The position numbers and the translations under genes were made by a program. The notes beneath the pieces are model-generated. The model searched no databases. It was not told the origin of the DNA and was given only the letters and a program-made list of their open reading frames with translations. Positions 1 through 14,135 of a stretch of 64,000 nt of DNA are shown piece after piece. Position 1 is the stretch's first letter. Each line of letters begins with the position of its first letter. Source of the stretch: Rhizophagus clarus (taxonomy: Eukaryota; Glomeromycota; Glomeromycetes; Glomerales; Glomeraceae); assembly GCA_015698045.1 (NCBI GenBank), contig BLAL01000068.1, positions 1,054,001 through 1,118,000 of the forward strand, given 5' to 3'.

Positions 1-60
1 TATTGTTTATATATTTCATCCTCTATAAAGTTTATCTAATATTTTTGTACGGAAAAATAG

Positions 61-1569
<1,509 letters not shown>

Positions 1570-2043
1570 TTTATTTATTGTCACACCCATTTATATTCCT
1601 TTTTTGATTTCGCGATCCAATTATTCATAAACATTCCACTATAATATTTCATAGTTTACATTCCTTTTCTAATAATGGTTATTGCGGAACAATCTAAACA
1701 ACCGGTCAGAGTTATTAATTTTTTGGCCGAATTAATAAATAAGCTTTACATAAATTGCCGGTTTTGTAAATTAATAAAAAAAAAAAAAATTAAATTCGCT
1801 GATCCGTATATGGCTATATTAACTATATGCAGTATTCTTATATAAGCAATATCGACCGTGTTTTGTAAATAAAACATGGTTTTGTCATACAATCGAATAA
1901 CTGAATAACTTGCTATTATCGATGGGCTGGCTGATAGATACTTACTATTTTTGTAATGATTTAAAGTATGTCTACAAAAAAAAAAAAAAAAAAAAAATAG
2001 TTGTGAATTTCTGGAAAAATTTACAATTTAATTTATCGAAGAA
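1570..2043. other. Intergenic region between ARP1 and the Rax1-like gene
   Basis: No coding exon is visible in these 474 bp. They hold the probable ARP1 3' end and the upstream region of the RGS gene. Homopolymer A runs sit near 1779-1790 and 1977-1996, the second about 50 bp upstream of the next start codon. Confidence 0.6.
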
Positions 2044-3396
2044 ATGAGTAGTCAAGGAAATACGTCCAATAATACTACCACAGAAAAAGATCGTCGTCTC
2101 GCCGATGCAACTTATCCAGCGCTTAAACGAGACAGACTACCTACATTACAAGAAGTTCTTTCTCGCAAAACTGCTCCTCCAGTATGTTTATATAATTTCT
2201 ACCTTTACATGAGAGACAGAGAAAAAGTTTCTGAATACCTGGATTTTTATCTCGATGTATTAGAGCATGAGGTTCTATGTAAAGCTTATTTAAAAGACCT
2301 CAAAAAACTTGGATTGGATGTAGATGTTGAGTATCCTGAATATGAAAGATATAGACCGGGAGGCAGTAATTATGAAAAGGATAAATTAAGACCTAGCGCG
2401 ACCAATATAGGCGTTCAAAGACATATGAGCTCTTCATCTCGCGGTTCTGATAATACAGTTATCGATGATCCTCCTTCTCGCCCAGAATCGCCGTCAAGTT
2501 CACATATAATTGAGATCTCTAATGAAAATAAACAAAGACCATTAGCACATCGAGACTCTGTTCGTTCTAACAGAACAAATACAACAACGGGAAATTTTTC
2601 AATTTATAATCGTGAGAGACCATTTACAAGGGAGGATCTTCGTGAATCAGCAGAGCGTATTTATTATAAATATATTTACGAAGGATCAGAGAAAGAAATT
2701 ATACTATCAAATCATATTCGAGATAAAATTGCTCATGCAATTGAAGAAGAAGGTGATGCTCAACATAAAAGAGCTGATCCTTGGATATTCCACGAAGCAA
2801 AAAAAGAAATTTTTGCCTTTATGGAAAGAGATCATTTCCCAAGATTTTTAAAAGCCAGAGCATTTGGAAATATGCATGTTAAGCAAATTAAAATGAGTTT
2901 GGCGATAGGTTTATTTTGTTTATTTATTGGTTTTGCTGTTGTATTAAGTTTAATCTTTTTGAATAGAAAACCAAAAACGTTACGATTATGGGTATGTAAT
3001 GTGTTTGATGGTCTTATGTTTCATAATATCCGCTGATACATAATATATATATATATATATATTTTTTTTTTTTTAATTAAACCCTTTTAGAGCTTTATCC
3101 CAATATACTTTGGAATTAGTAACTTATTTGCTTATTTAACGAGGCTTAGTCTTCTTTTTGTCTTATTGAAAATAAGGTAATGATAATAAGTTTGGTATAT
3201 GAACTTGTGTTTAAAATTTTAATTAATATGTAATTTATATTATAGTGAAACGAAATTCTTTCATTTTCAACGTGTAAGAGAACCATACATATATACATTA
3301 CATGTTAAGAAGGGTATAAAATACTTTTTATTAAGTTTGTTAGTTTCTATAATTGTAATGGTAATTTTTACAACTGTTCCCGGGCATCGATTATAG
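2044..3396 (+). CDS. Rax1-like RGS-domain membrane protein
   Basis: Three exons, 2044-2991, 3091-3176 and 3246-3396, join in phase to a 394-residue protein ending TAG. Residues about 31-100 (LPTLQEVLSRKTAPPV, then NFYLYMRDREKVSEYLDFYL) and about 192-280 (RPFTREDLRESAERIYYKY, DPWIFHEAKKEIFAFMERD, FPRFLKA) form a split RGS domain. A polar Ser/Arg-rich insert of about 90 residues separates the halves. One membrane segment lies at about 285-306. Exons 2 and 3 add two more hydrophobic stretches near SFIPIYFGISNLFAYL and FLLSLLVSIIVMVIF. An RGS domain before C-terminal membrane helices is the layout of yeast Rax1, a bud-site polarity protein. Ordinary soluble RGS regulators of G-alpha lack these helices. 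The function in this organism is inferred from that layout. Confidence 0.82.
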
Positions 3397-4285
3397 ACAA
3401 TATCATAATAAATAGACTGAATAAAAAACTCTTCGAAGGATAAAATTTGCTTGAATTGAGACCATAAGATTGGTTGAATTCATATTTGAATTTCAAGGAT
3501 TGATAAAAGGGATAATAATGACACAAAGAATAATTAAATTGTTAGATAATGAGTTTAAAACATGTATATTAGCTTTAGAAATTTACTGCTGATGATATTT
3601 GGTATTTTTGTATTTGGTATCTTGTGTTTTAAGGTTTTATGCCTTTTTTTTATGATGACGGACATTTTGTAATAATAATACTTATAAATAATTAATATTA
3701 GAATAATAAAGGTTGTAACAAATATAGTTTTGGATATTTATTATTATGATTTGTTAAATTGTTGTTTAAAATTATTTATCTACAAAAAAGTCATTGTGGC
3801 CTGGAAACTTGGCACGAGTACATCCTTTTAGCAAAGTCCTATTATAGGCTCCAGCTCCTTTTAGTTCACTACTTTCAAATTTTAAACTCTATACAGAAAT
3901 GCGAGATGTATTTATAGAAAAATAATGTTAAAGGGATAAAAAGGTTTAAATTTGCCATATACAAATTCAGCCTTTTAATCACAGTGATTATAATAAAGAT
4001 ATCATATACTTATTTATATTTATATAAACCAAGAATTTGTTATAAAATAGCTGGCGATCAATTAATAATTATAAGATGTATCAATTTACAAGATTACATA
4101 CGAATTGAATTTTGAAAAAGTACATTGCGCGTTAATCAAAATAAGGATACATTTACACATAATTTAGCAAAGTAATTAAAATTGTACATAAATCAATTCA
4201 TGCAAACTTATTTCTTCGTTGCTCCAATCACAACCTATTTCCTTACTGCAATATTGTCTGTTATAGGTGTTCTAGTAAATAATTA
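3397..4285. other. Convergent intergenic region (3' ends of the Rax1-like and TFIIF-beta genes)
   Basis: The two flanking genes converge here. Most of the stretch is AT-rich and non-coding. A 37-codon open stretch on the minus strand (about 3777-3890) has codon-like composition but no recognisable homologue or upstream exon, so it is not called as a gene. Confidence 0.5.
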
Positions 4286-5758
4286 TTATTCTCCAAATAA
4301 ATTTTCATCCTCAGAATCCAACTTAGGTTCAATATCATCATCATTTTCAAAATCAAAATCATCATCATCAACCTCATTACTAGTTCCGGTGACAGGTGCT
4401 TCTAATCCATACGGTGCAATAGATTCTGACGCCTTTAATGACTGTTGACTATATTCAGGCTTTAAATGATAACAATTATTATATGAACCACGTTTATCTA
4501 GTATAGCAATTTCATTCAACACATCTTTTAAATATGACTAAGCCAATGATGAGAAATAATTAATTAATGAGAAATTACAAATAAAATACAAAAAAAAAAA
4601 ATATTGTAACCATTTTAGATTAAACACCTCAGGTTGTTTCGCATAATCCTTTAATGCACGTAATGTCCAATAAGTGTATTTTTCAAAAGCACCAAATAGT
4701 AAATCTATAAGTTCGTTCTTCGGCATGCGTGTAGTCTTTTGATCAATCGATACTTTTGGTTTCTTTTGCTGTATTATCAAGAATATGTATGTTGAGGTTT
4801 ATGTATAAATATAAATACTATTGAATAAATAATTAAGATAATACGTACAACAAGGTTTCCGAATCTCGCAATAGCAGCCGCAGATGCACCGGGAGGTACG
4901 TAAGCACCACGATTTTCGTTGTCTCCTATTATCTTAATTCCTCGTTTCGGTTGTGCAGCTAGTAATGTTCTTTGACGAACTTTTCTACTGTAATCAACTC
5001 CAAATGTTGGTTTCACTATAAAATTTTTTTTTGCTGTAGCTGCAAAGGATACATCTATATAAAAGGAAGTCAATTAAAATTTTTAGCGAATGTTACTTGT
5101 ATCAGAAAGCCACTGTAAAGATCGAGCAAATTCTTACTTTCATCATCTTTATTTTGATAAAAAAGATATGTATCAGCGACATTGTCATCAACAACTTCAA
5201 AATCATATTCCTTGGGTTCATTTTCATGTCTTTCAATGTCTGAAAGGATAAATTTATACTATTAAGAAAAAAAAATAAAAGAAGAAAAGAAAAGAATTTT
5301 AGCAAGTTAAGATAAAAATTAACTCAAACCTTTAAAATTCAGTACATACCGATTGTTTTGGTGGCTGATTACCTATTCCACTGTAATTATAGAAAGATTA
5401 TTCATATTAGGAATAAACAAATAATTAGAAATAGAATAAATTAAGGTTATTAATATACCGAGAATCAACAAAAAATTGAACTCTAGCAAGTTCAGTATCA
5501 TCATCCGCAACATCTGCCCATTTATCAAACAAGTAAGCTGGCAGCTAAAAGTTACAGAAGTTAACTTATTGTTGCGAACCCTATATACTATATAAATTTT
5601 TAAAAATTTCAAATTTCCTATACTTTAATAAGCCAAGCTTCATTCTCGAGATCTTTCAAATCAATATCGTCTGTATCCTCATATTCGAACCCTTCATCAA
5701 CATCCATAGTCATTTCTTCCACAGATACACCTTCATAATCTATTTCCATCGACGACAT
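4286..5758 (-). CDS. TFG2: Transcription initiation factor IIF subunit beta (RAP30/Tfg2)
   Basis: Seven minus-strand exons (5758-5624, 5544-5459, 5380-5346, 5239-5138, 5054-4849, 4768-4628, 4537-4286) join in phase to 318 residues. The N-terminus is acidic, then LENEAWLIK and LPAYLFDKWAD match the RAP30 N-terminal dimerisation region, which usually reads VWLVKVPKYL...W. The middle exon carries GAYVPPGASAAAIARFG. Residues about 203-265 (RMPKNELIDLLFGAFEKY, then TLRALKDYAKQPE, YLKDVLNEIAILDKRG, CYHLKPEY) are the winged-helix DNA-binding domain typical of TFIIF-beta. An acidic tail follows. I start at 5758 because MSSMEIDYEG opens directly into the acidic region. Exon 3 needs the donor GTACTG rather than the nearer GTATGT to keep frame with exon 4. 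TFIIF stabilises RNA polymerase II in the pre-initiation complex. Confidence 0.9.
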
Positions 5759-6040
5759 TATTTTAAATTTATTAATATTAAATATTATTAAAACAGTGAG
5801 AGATCGGTAATATTTCAAGAGGTTTGAAAGCACTTTAACTCAGGATACCACTGTATATAAATTAAGCTTTGAAAATTTTGATAATGCTTCTTCCATATTA
5901 GGAAATCGGAAACCAGGAAGTCACGCAGTTTGTGCAACTTGAGCTTAATCGTGTAAGCTTTTAATTGGGTAAAAATATATTGATTTAAATTTTTGCAACA
6001 AAAAAAATCGGTTTTCACTTATGTTAATAAAAAGAAAAAA
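5759..6040. promoter_or_regulatory. Shared divergent promoter region, TFG2 / OST1
   Basis: The start codons of TFIIF-beta (minus, 5758) and OST1 (plus, 6041) lie 282 bp apart. Both promoters must therefore sit in this interval or overlap the 5' UTRs. No specific transcription factor motif is claimed. Confidence 0.5.
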
Positions 6041-7883
6041 ATGCGATCATTTTATAAGCTTTTTCACGGCTTCCTGGCATTTATAGTGCTGACTACATGT
6101 TTAGTGTACAAAACATCAGCAAACGTAAATGCAATTATTACACCACTTTTCAGCGTTCCTCAAAACTGGAAAAACACTAATATGCATCGAACGATAGACC
6201 TTACAAGTTCTATCGTTCGGGAAACCACTTCGTTTGCTGCTCAAAACATTTATAACGAATCGATAGGCGAATATTATTATCCTATACCTAAAGAATGGGA
6301 CGAACACTTATCATTTATTGAAGTTAAGGAAAGAAAGACAGAACAATATTTCGAAGTTGAAAAAGCAGATTTTAATTCTCTCAAGTGGGTAGCTTCTTCT
6401 AAATTATCAGATCAATTTGAAAATACGTTTGTTATGCATATCTCAAATGAGACAAATGAAATAATATGCGGGAAACCAAAGAATTTTAAGTGGCCTTTAT
6501 TACATACTTCTTCAATGAATAATTGTAGTCAGATCCAATATTATAAAATCTCCTTTAATCGTCGTCTCGATCCAGAGGATAAAATTAAATTCACTGTAAC
6601 AACAGCTTTTACACATATGTTAACTCCTTACCCTAAGGAAATCGCCCAAACAGGAAGACAAAATATGTTATTTCGTGGTAATCAATATGGCAATAGTGCT
6701 TACTACACAGCTCAACAAAAAACCGTAGTCAAGTAAGCTTACATTATTTACATATTTCGCGCTATTCATTTCATGAAAATTCAAATCGATAATCCATAAT
6801 TATTTATAAAGACTCCCTTCAGTCGTTATTATTAGCTATAGCCAACCAACTGGTTTTATAACTAATAATCGAAATATGCTCGAGTATGGATTGTTTGACG
6901 GAAAAGAACCTAATTCATACGAAGAACTTAAAATTCATTATGAACTTCAACAAAGTATATTAACTGTTAAAGGGTTAAGACGCGATTTGGAAATTAGTCA
7001 TTGGGGCGGAAATCTTGCAATTGAAGAGCACTTTAACTTAACTCAAGAAGGGGCAAGGCAAGTAGTAAATTGAAAAAACTTTATTAAATGAAAGTTTCCG
7101 TTTAAATCTTCATGTTTTTTTTTTTCTTAAAAAAAATTATGATTTACAAAGATTAAAGGATAATTTTTCGCGACTTGAATATCATAAAAATGTCTATGCA
7201 CGACAGAGTTCTATCATGACACGTGAATTATCATTAAGTTTACCGGTTCACGCGTCGAACGTATATTATCGTGATGAAATAGGCAATGTATCAACATCTC
7301 ATCTACGATATGAACAAGATAAAGCAGTTCTAGAATTTAAGCCACGATACCCTTTATTCGGTGGATGGAACTATACTTGGTATTATGGATATAATGTACC
7401 TGCTGGAGATTTTGTGAGGTACCATTCCGAAAGTGGTCGGTATATTTTGAACATACCATTCATAAACGTGTTACCTCGAGTAACTTATGATAAAGTACAA
7501 GTGAGGATTATATTACCGGAAGGTGCAAGGTATGAAATACTTTTTATTCTTTCTTTTCATTGAATTTAACAAACAAATTAAATATTGTTTGAATTTTGAC
7601 ATTTAGTAATGTGAAAGTAGAAACCCCATTCCCTGTTGATAAAGAATCACATGCGGTTCATAAAACTTATCTGGATACAATAGGTCGATATCTTATTGTT
7701 CTTGACAAATTTAACGTTCTTAATGATCATGCAAAAAATATTCAAGTATCTTACACATATAGTTCATTTGAATTATTAAGAAAACCTTTAGCAGTTTCAA
7801 CTTGCATTTTGGGTGCATTTCTTTTAAGTATGATTTATTCTAGAATGGAATTCGGTATTGGAAAATCCGAGAAAAAAAGTTAA
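6041..7883 (+). CDS. OST1: Ribophorin I, oligosaccharyltransferase subunit OST1
   Basis: Four exons (6041-6732, 6812-7057, 7152-7529, 7607-7883) join in phase to 530 residues. The N-terminus has a signal-peptide-like hydrophobic core (FLAFIVLTTCLVY) within the first 27 residues. The lumenal part contains the conserved ribophorin stretches EISHWGGNLAIEE, VYYRDEIGNVSTSHL, PRYPLFGGWNYTWYYGYN and IILPEGA. One membrane segment near residues 503-522 is followed by a short lysine-rich tail, as in fungal OST1; the long C-terminal extension of animal ribophorin I is absent. OST1 belongs to the ER complex that N-glycosylates nascent proteins. Intron 2 (7058-7151) appears to begin with GC: the exon ends AG before GCAAGT and the acceptor is CAAAG at 7151. 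This join gives GARLKDNFSR, in line with animal GAVLKGPFSR. Confidence 0.93.
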
Positions 7884-10383
7884 AATTATTTATATTTAGA
7901 AATTAATAAATATAGTATGTAATACAGTACATAAAAAAAAAAAAAAAGAATTCCGTCGACCCATAATTCCTCGAAATTTTTAGCTGCAAAAATTGTTTCA
8001 AGAATCAAAATAAAAAGTATTAATTTCTAAAGAACACTTAAAAGGTATTATTGAATTAACAAAGAAAAGACAAAGAAACACATATATTGTTAAAATAAAT
8101 TAGGTAAAGTGAGTAAATTAGGTAAAGTGTCGAAATTCCATGATGTAATTGGAAGATGACCGGGTGATCGAAACTTTATTTGTTGAGATTTAAATGGTGT
8201 AACAATAATATATTTGTAAATATTCTGATTATTTAAAAACTTATAAATTTCACAAAGAATTTTTTGATTATTGGATTTTGTCGGAAAAATTTCCGATTGA
8301 CTAAATTTTTACCGGAAATTACAAACACTTCAATTGTTATTTATTATTTGTATTTTCGGCAGTTTTTCTATCGGAAACTTCCGTTAGTTTGACGCACCCC
8401 AGTATAGGTATCTTATCAGAGTTTAAAAAAAAACTTCTAGAATTACAATCTTGTTAGAATCGAGCACAACAAAAAAAAAGTTGATTTTTTATGACGGTTA
8501 ATTTAATTATTTACAGGGATTACAAAAAAAAATCCATTGGACAATGATATTTGAAGATGATGATAATCGCAAGAAAATTGTAAATTTTTTTTTTATTCTG
8601 GGAGAGTCTTCAAAACAATTCTTTCCGATTTCTTTTGTGAAATTTTTAATTATAATGATACCATATTTTGCAAAGATTAACAAAGGATTTATTTATTTTT
8701 TTTTTTTTTTCATTTTTAGAATGAAGTGATTCTGGGAATAACATATTTTTTCTTCGAGAAATACCAAGAATCGATTTTTTTTGCATATTGTTTGTTTATT
8801 TCGTATTACAATTGTCCAACAAACTTTATAAAGTTTGGATAAACATTTCAAGGTTTTTTTTTAAAAAAAAAAAAGAAAAAATAAAAAAAACCAGATCCTT
8901 TACAAGATGAGTACAACAGTATGTATGTTATTTTGTGGGTTGACCGAATAAAGTCACAAATAAACAACTCACGGAGGTTCTTTTTGAAATCTTGATCGAT
9001 AGCGGTTTTTTTATATATTGATCTTATTATGGTAAACTTAAAAATCCACGTGCTCTTATTATTGCATAAGATTTATAATAAATTCTACTAATTTTATTAT
9101 TGCCAAGTTTTAAACAGATCAGATTGGCTAGATTCGGTTTGAATTGGACTTCTAATAAAAGAAAGTTACTAGAAATAAGATTCTATTTGTTCAAAAGTCC
9201 TTTTTTTTTTTTTTTTTTTTTTTACCAATGAATTATAACATATTTATATATATCAGTATGTACTTTATGTACGTATATATATATATGTTTATATATGTAT
9301 ATATGTGTGTATATATATATGTATATATACATATATACATATTTTAGGGCTTTGATAGAATGATTCAAAAATTTCCCGGGTACTAATAATCTAATTATAT
9401 ATACCACGGAGAATTGCACATGCATAAATAAACAAAAAGCAAGATATCCTAAGCCGCCATATATTACATATATTATCAACAGGTTATAGCATGAAAATTA
9501 ACGAAGATTTGGATAAAATCTAATGAATCTGTACTATTAACGTTAGATTGATTCTTTTAACATAATACCTTTTTTACCCTTTTTTTTTTTAAAAAAAAAA
9601 ATGTAAACAACGGAGGCGTGGGAGGTTAAAATTATACCGAACTATCTTACTTTTGATCTCCTGATTAAATATAGTATATACATGTACGTATGTATGTATG
9701 TATGTACAGTAATATTATATAAATCTGATATATTATTCTACTCAAATGGTTCGCGACTTCCGTAGGAGGAAAAAAAAAATCTTGAACGCAATTTTTTAAT
9801 ATGCTTAAATGATTCCGTATTGACCTTTTTTAAATATCATTTTGGTAAATCATAACACATGTTCTTACTGCTTGCTTTTAAAAGTACGAGTTTGGCGTTT
9901 ACTTACTTGTTTCTCATTTTTCAAGTTTGGTGGGAAATTTAACTATAAAAAAGTAAATAATAAATAAATAAACCACAATCAAATTTGCCTGATATTTTAA
10001 AGGTGAGTTTTGAACTTTCAAAGTGGCTGAGATACTGAAAATAACGCGTGATTTTTTAAAAGACTACTCAATGATATAATTATAATTATATTCAGTAACG
10101 AAAGATTTAACGAAAAGAAGATCGTATCCAAATTTCTTCAGAGTAAGTGTATCCACAGTTACACAGTACGCGTGAATATGCAAAAAACCACAAAGAAAAA
10201 AATATTTTTAAATTAAGTTAGGAAATTATTACGGAGATTAGATGAGAAAACTGGTTAAAAAAAATACTGACATACAATACTGCATTATTTTTTTTCAGTA
10301 ACTTTCCTGAATTTTAATAAAAATTGTGGTCTCTTTTCAAACCGAATAAAACCAATAGATACTGAAAAAAAACCCCAAGAGTG
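7884..10383. other. Gene-free 2.5 kb: low-complexity and microsatellite DNA
   Basis: No exon with conserved coding signal was found. The stretch contains long A/T homopolymers (for example about 8690-8711 and 9200-9222), a TA/TATG-type microsatellite (about 9240-9342) and a GTAT tetranucleotide run (about 9680-9706). Short inverted motifs of TCGGAAA/TTTCCGA type cluster at 8279-8390 and may be the remains of a foldback element. The 5' UTR and promoter of the next gene presumably lie at the right end. Confidence 0.5.
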
Positions 10384-11909
10384 ATGTCCTCTCGAGGCTC
10401 TGAATCTACTTATGCACAGTATCCTTATACTCCACCAAAAAGCCAGCAGCAGCTTCATAACTCCCTGCATCACCACCAATATACTCAACAACAGAATCAG
10501 TTCACAACGACGCCTCAGGACAATATACTCGCCCAAACACCTTCAGGAACACCGAATCCTCAATACACAACTCAAAACACCTCGATTGGACCACCTAGTT
10601 TAAATTCTCAACCACGACGTTATAAAGCGGCACAGCATACTTCGATAGCGCCTAATAATACTCCTAGGCAATACCCTTCGACCCAGCACCCGTCGATCGC
10701 ACCTCCCTTGAACGGACACCCTCCTTCTCCTTTATCTTCAACACAATGTATTCCTACTACTAATAATGTGTCTATCTCTTCGACTATGCCCGCGTCTATA
10801 CCTGCGTCCTTACCTACTCCTCCAACTATTCCGGCAGGCTTATCAAGTCCAAACACTACAGCGGCATCTAATTTTGATTTACAAGACGTTATCGCTCAAT
10901 TTGGAGGTCAACCTGAACTACTTAAACTTATTCTCACTTCTAAAGTTGAAGAAGACAAACGTAAGGCAGAGGAAGCAAAATTGCGCGTTAAAGAACTTGA
11001 TTTGATGTTATGTGACAAGCATAGAAAATGTAATGACCACGATGAATCAAAGAATGACGAGATTCATTCTAATCAAGATATGGATTATGAAAATGGTAAG
11101 TTTTCGTTTACGAATACGTGCATTGTTTCGTGCATTTTTTAAACATGATTTATATATTTATAATACAAAATAATATTCTTTGATTTTCAATTTTTTAGAA
11201 AATTCGATTGGAACGTAAGTATCTTAAAACATAATATAAATAAATGATTGACATTTAACAAAGTTTTTTTTTTTTTTTTTTATTAACAAACAATATATTA
11301 ATATTAACGTTTAAAGGTATCCTACATCTGATGGAACAATGAATTACGCGTCTTTTAATACCAGCTTATCTTCTCCTGTTCAAGGTCTTTCCCTTAACTC
11401 TCCTTCAAGTACTCCCGTGTCTCAATCAACACCCCGACTTAAATCACGAACGTCTAAAGGTTAGTTAACGCCACGATACTCATTAACAATCAAATCATAT
11501 TGCATGATAACAGTTACGCCTAAAATTCTCAAAATCCTCAAATCCTCAAAACTCCCAATTCCAAATTCTCAAAATCCAAGCAGATCAGGATGAACCAACC
11601 GAAAATGAGCAAAATAATATCAATGGTACACCAAACAAACGTAAACGTAAACGTCGTGAAATGCTTCCGGTGACTATGATCATTGAAACAAAAGAATTTC
11701 CTTATGTGGATGATTATTTATGGAAAAATAATGGAAACACGACACAAAGAAAAACTGGAAATAAGAGCGTTTATTTTAAATGTTCAAACAGTAATAAAGG
11801 ATGCCCAGTTAATAAAACTGTCACTGAAAAGGAAGGTGGATGGATTATTAAATATCGTGGTAATCACTTGGAAGAATGTGGTAAGATCAAGAGGATTGTG
11901 CAAACTTGA
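10384..11909 (+). CDS. Q/P-rich protein with C-terminal WRKY/GCM1-type zinc-binding region, putative transcription factor
   Basis: Four exons can be joined in phase: 10384-11095, 11199-11214, 11317-11459 and 11584-11909. The second is a 16-nt micro-exon. The first 170 residues are low-complexity Q/P/S/T sequence, then comes a short charged helix (VEEDKRKAEEAKLRVKELDL). A basic patch KRKRKRR that looks like a nuclear localisation signal precedes the C-terminal domain. That domain reads DDYLWKNNGN, YFKCSNSNKGCPVNKTV, then GGWIIKYRGNHLEEC. The order aromatic-Trp strand, Cys-x6-Cys, Trp strand, His-x3-Cys is the pattern of the WRKY-GCM1/FLYWCH superfamily. The exact family is uncertain, because the WRKYGQK heptad is replaced. 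A GTAAGA sequence right after EEC could be a further donor, so the true C-terminus may lie downstream. DNA binding is inferred. Confidence 0.7.
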
Positions 11910-13844
11910 GCCTTTTCTCTTGGAAAAGGTCATCGATCTAAGACTTTCATGCCTTAGCTTGCATTATAATTTTTTTTTTTATAAATAATCTTTTATATTC
12001 GTTTTTTTTACCTTCCCAATGTACATTTCACTTCGTTATTTTGTCGATTCCCCTTTATTTTCTTCTGTAAATTTCTTTTTTCACACACATTTTTTTAACG
12101 TTTATTTTACGAATTTTACTTTTTTTTTTATTTCTTCATGTCGTAATCGAGAGAACATTGGAGGATAAAATCAGTTTTATAAGCAAGTTAAAGCAAGTGA
12201 AAAAAATTTTGTTATTTCTCCCCTTTTTACTCTCTTTTTTACTCTTTCTTAAAAAAAATTTTTTTTTTTTCCTTTTTTTTTTTTTTTTTTACATCAAAAA
12301 AAAAAAAAAAATAAAAACTTTTTTCAAATCATTCGATTCGTTTAACATCGCAATTTTTTTTTAAGAATTCTTTTTATCATTTTTTTTTTTAAAAAAAAGA
12401 CGATTAAGTCTTTTTTTTTTTAACTCTCCTTTATCATTTTACACCCTTTATATTGCTTTTTTCGATGAATTGACGCGTTAATGAACTGTCAATTGGATTT
12501 TATACAACTCTAGGAAAAAAAAAAAAAAAATCAAACAAAAAAAAACAAAATAAAATAAAATAAAGAATAAAAGAATATTAGTTTGAACTCCCAAAAACCA
12601 AGTCATCCAGTTTCTATATATATACATATTGCGAATGGAAGATGAAAAGAACTGAAGAGATTGATGATAACAAACAATATTGTCCATGAATGGTCATACA
12701 AAATAACGCCCTTGAGATTAAAACTAATGCACTAATTTTTTTACGTCGTACACCTATTGTCCCTTGTAAATAAAAAATTCTATAATTTCTTGAAAATTGA
12801 TACTAATATGGACTTTTGTAATCCTCCGCAGAGTGGTTCGCAGAATTTTTAATAAATTTTTTCGCGTTTCTTTTTTAACCAATAAAAACTTTTATTTAGT
12901 AATTTGTTATAATCGGAGATTTTGTGTTCAATGATTATGTAATTTAAATTAAATTATTTTATTTATTTATTTATTTCTTTCTTTTGATTTACATACATAA
13001 TTTACATTTAAAGTTTATAATTTATCTGTAAAAGAATTTATTGAAAATTTTTTTTTAATAAAGTTTGAAACTTTGTAAACTTTGTTATAACGATATATTT
13101 TATTGCGAAAAGTTCTTTGTGATTATTCGTCATTTTTATTTGACATCTGCAAGTAAAAGAATCTATTTTTACGATTATCAGACTTTTTTTTAGATTATGT
13201 GGTATAACTAATGGTAACTTGCATTGCGCAATCACATATACATATTTCTTTGTTGAAGATTTATACTAGTTCCTTTTTATTCATAAAATAAATGCAAAAA
13301 AAAAAAAAATAAATAATAGATAACAAACTGGTTTTTTTTCGCGGAATAACTCACGGTAATTCTGTTAACTAAAAAAAGATTTTTTATGTCATGTATTTAT
13401 TTTTCTATAGTTTATAAATCAATAAATCAAATTGGTAAACAATGTAAAGATAATTATTATTCTAAAAAAAAAAAAAAAATTCAGTAACCGCAAAAAGACC
13501 TTTTTTTATTTACAATAACTTTGTTACGGTTGATTGCGGGTTTGTCAACTTGTGGTATTGGTTATCTTATTTTATCAACCTTGCGGTACTGGTATTCTAT
13601 TCGAAAAAGGCCCTAGCAATAGTATTTATCAATAATGGTATTCGTAATAACTTTGTTAGGAAGACAAGAACTATATATGTTGTTTATATAGAACGTTCAG
13701 GGTGTTGGCGGACATCCTTATATTATCACATTATTGCCGATCATTTTGCCGATCATTTGTTAATCATCTATTCAATATTATCACATTAAAAAATCTCCCT
13801 AAATTTTTCAGACTATTTATAAAAATAGCTAATGATAAATTTGG
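11910..13844. other. Gene-free, homopolymer-rich region with remnant of a small inverted-repeat element
   Basis: Long T runs and A runs dominate 11960-12540. No conserved reading frame was seen. A stretch at about 13690-13755 (CATCCTTATATTATCAC, then CCGATCATTTG) resembles the end of the inverted-repeat element at 18261-18950 and is probably a fragment of the same family. Confidence 0.45.
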
Positions 13845-14135
13845 TTAATTGACAGTCTGGATAAGATTAGCACTATAATTTTGGAAAAATGGAATCTGGT
13901 ATGCATGCAATATAACCTTTCAAAATAAATTTCCAACTAACTTTTTTTTTTAATTTTCTGTTTAAATGGATTCTTGAATAGTATGTAATAAAATTTTATT
14001 ATACATTTAATGTTATTTATGCAGGTATGATGATATGAAGATATCTAATTTTAGATTATATAGTGCCAAAATTAAGAATTTTGCCCCATTTTTTACTATA
14101 AAAATAGTGCTAATCTTATCCAGACCATCAATTAA
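13845..14135. repeat. MITE-like element with 32-bp terminal inverted repeats
   Basis: The left arm (13845-13876) and the reverse complement of the right arm (14104-14135) share GTCTGGATAAGATTAGCACT, flanked by TTAATTGA on both sides with two mismatches near the edge. The interior of about 230 bp is AT-rich and non-coding. Such short non-coding elements with inverted ends are typically mobilised by a transposase supplied elsewhere; the family cannot be assigned. Confidence 0.7.

Noticed and set aside
3777..3890. Minus-strand open stretch of 37 codons (KFESSELKGAGAYNRTLLKG...)
   Set aside because: It reads like protein, but it has no methionine, no recognisable homologue and no upstream exon on the minus strand. 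It could be the last exon of an unseen gene or chance.
9222..9479. 85-codon frame rich in Tyr, Ile and His
   Set aside because: It is a readthrough of a TATG/TA microsatellite.
13550..13789. 79-codon plus-strand frame
   Set aside because: There is no domain, and its right part overlaps a fragment of a MITE family.
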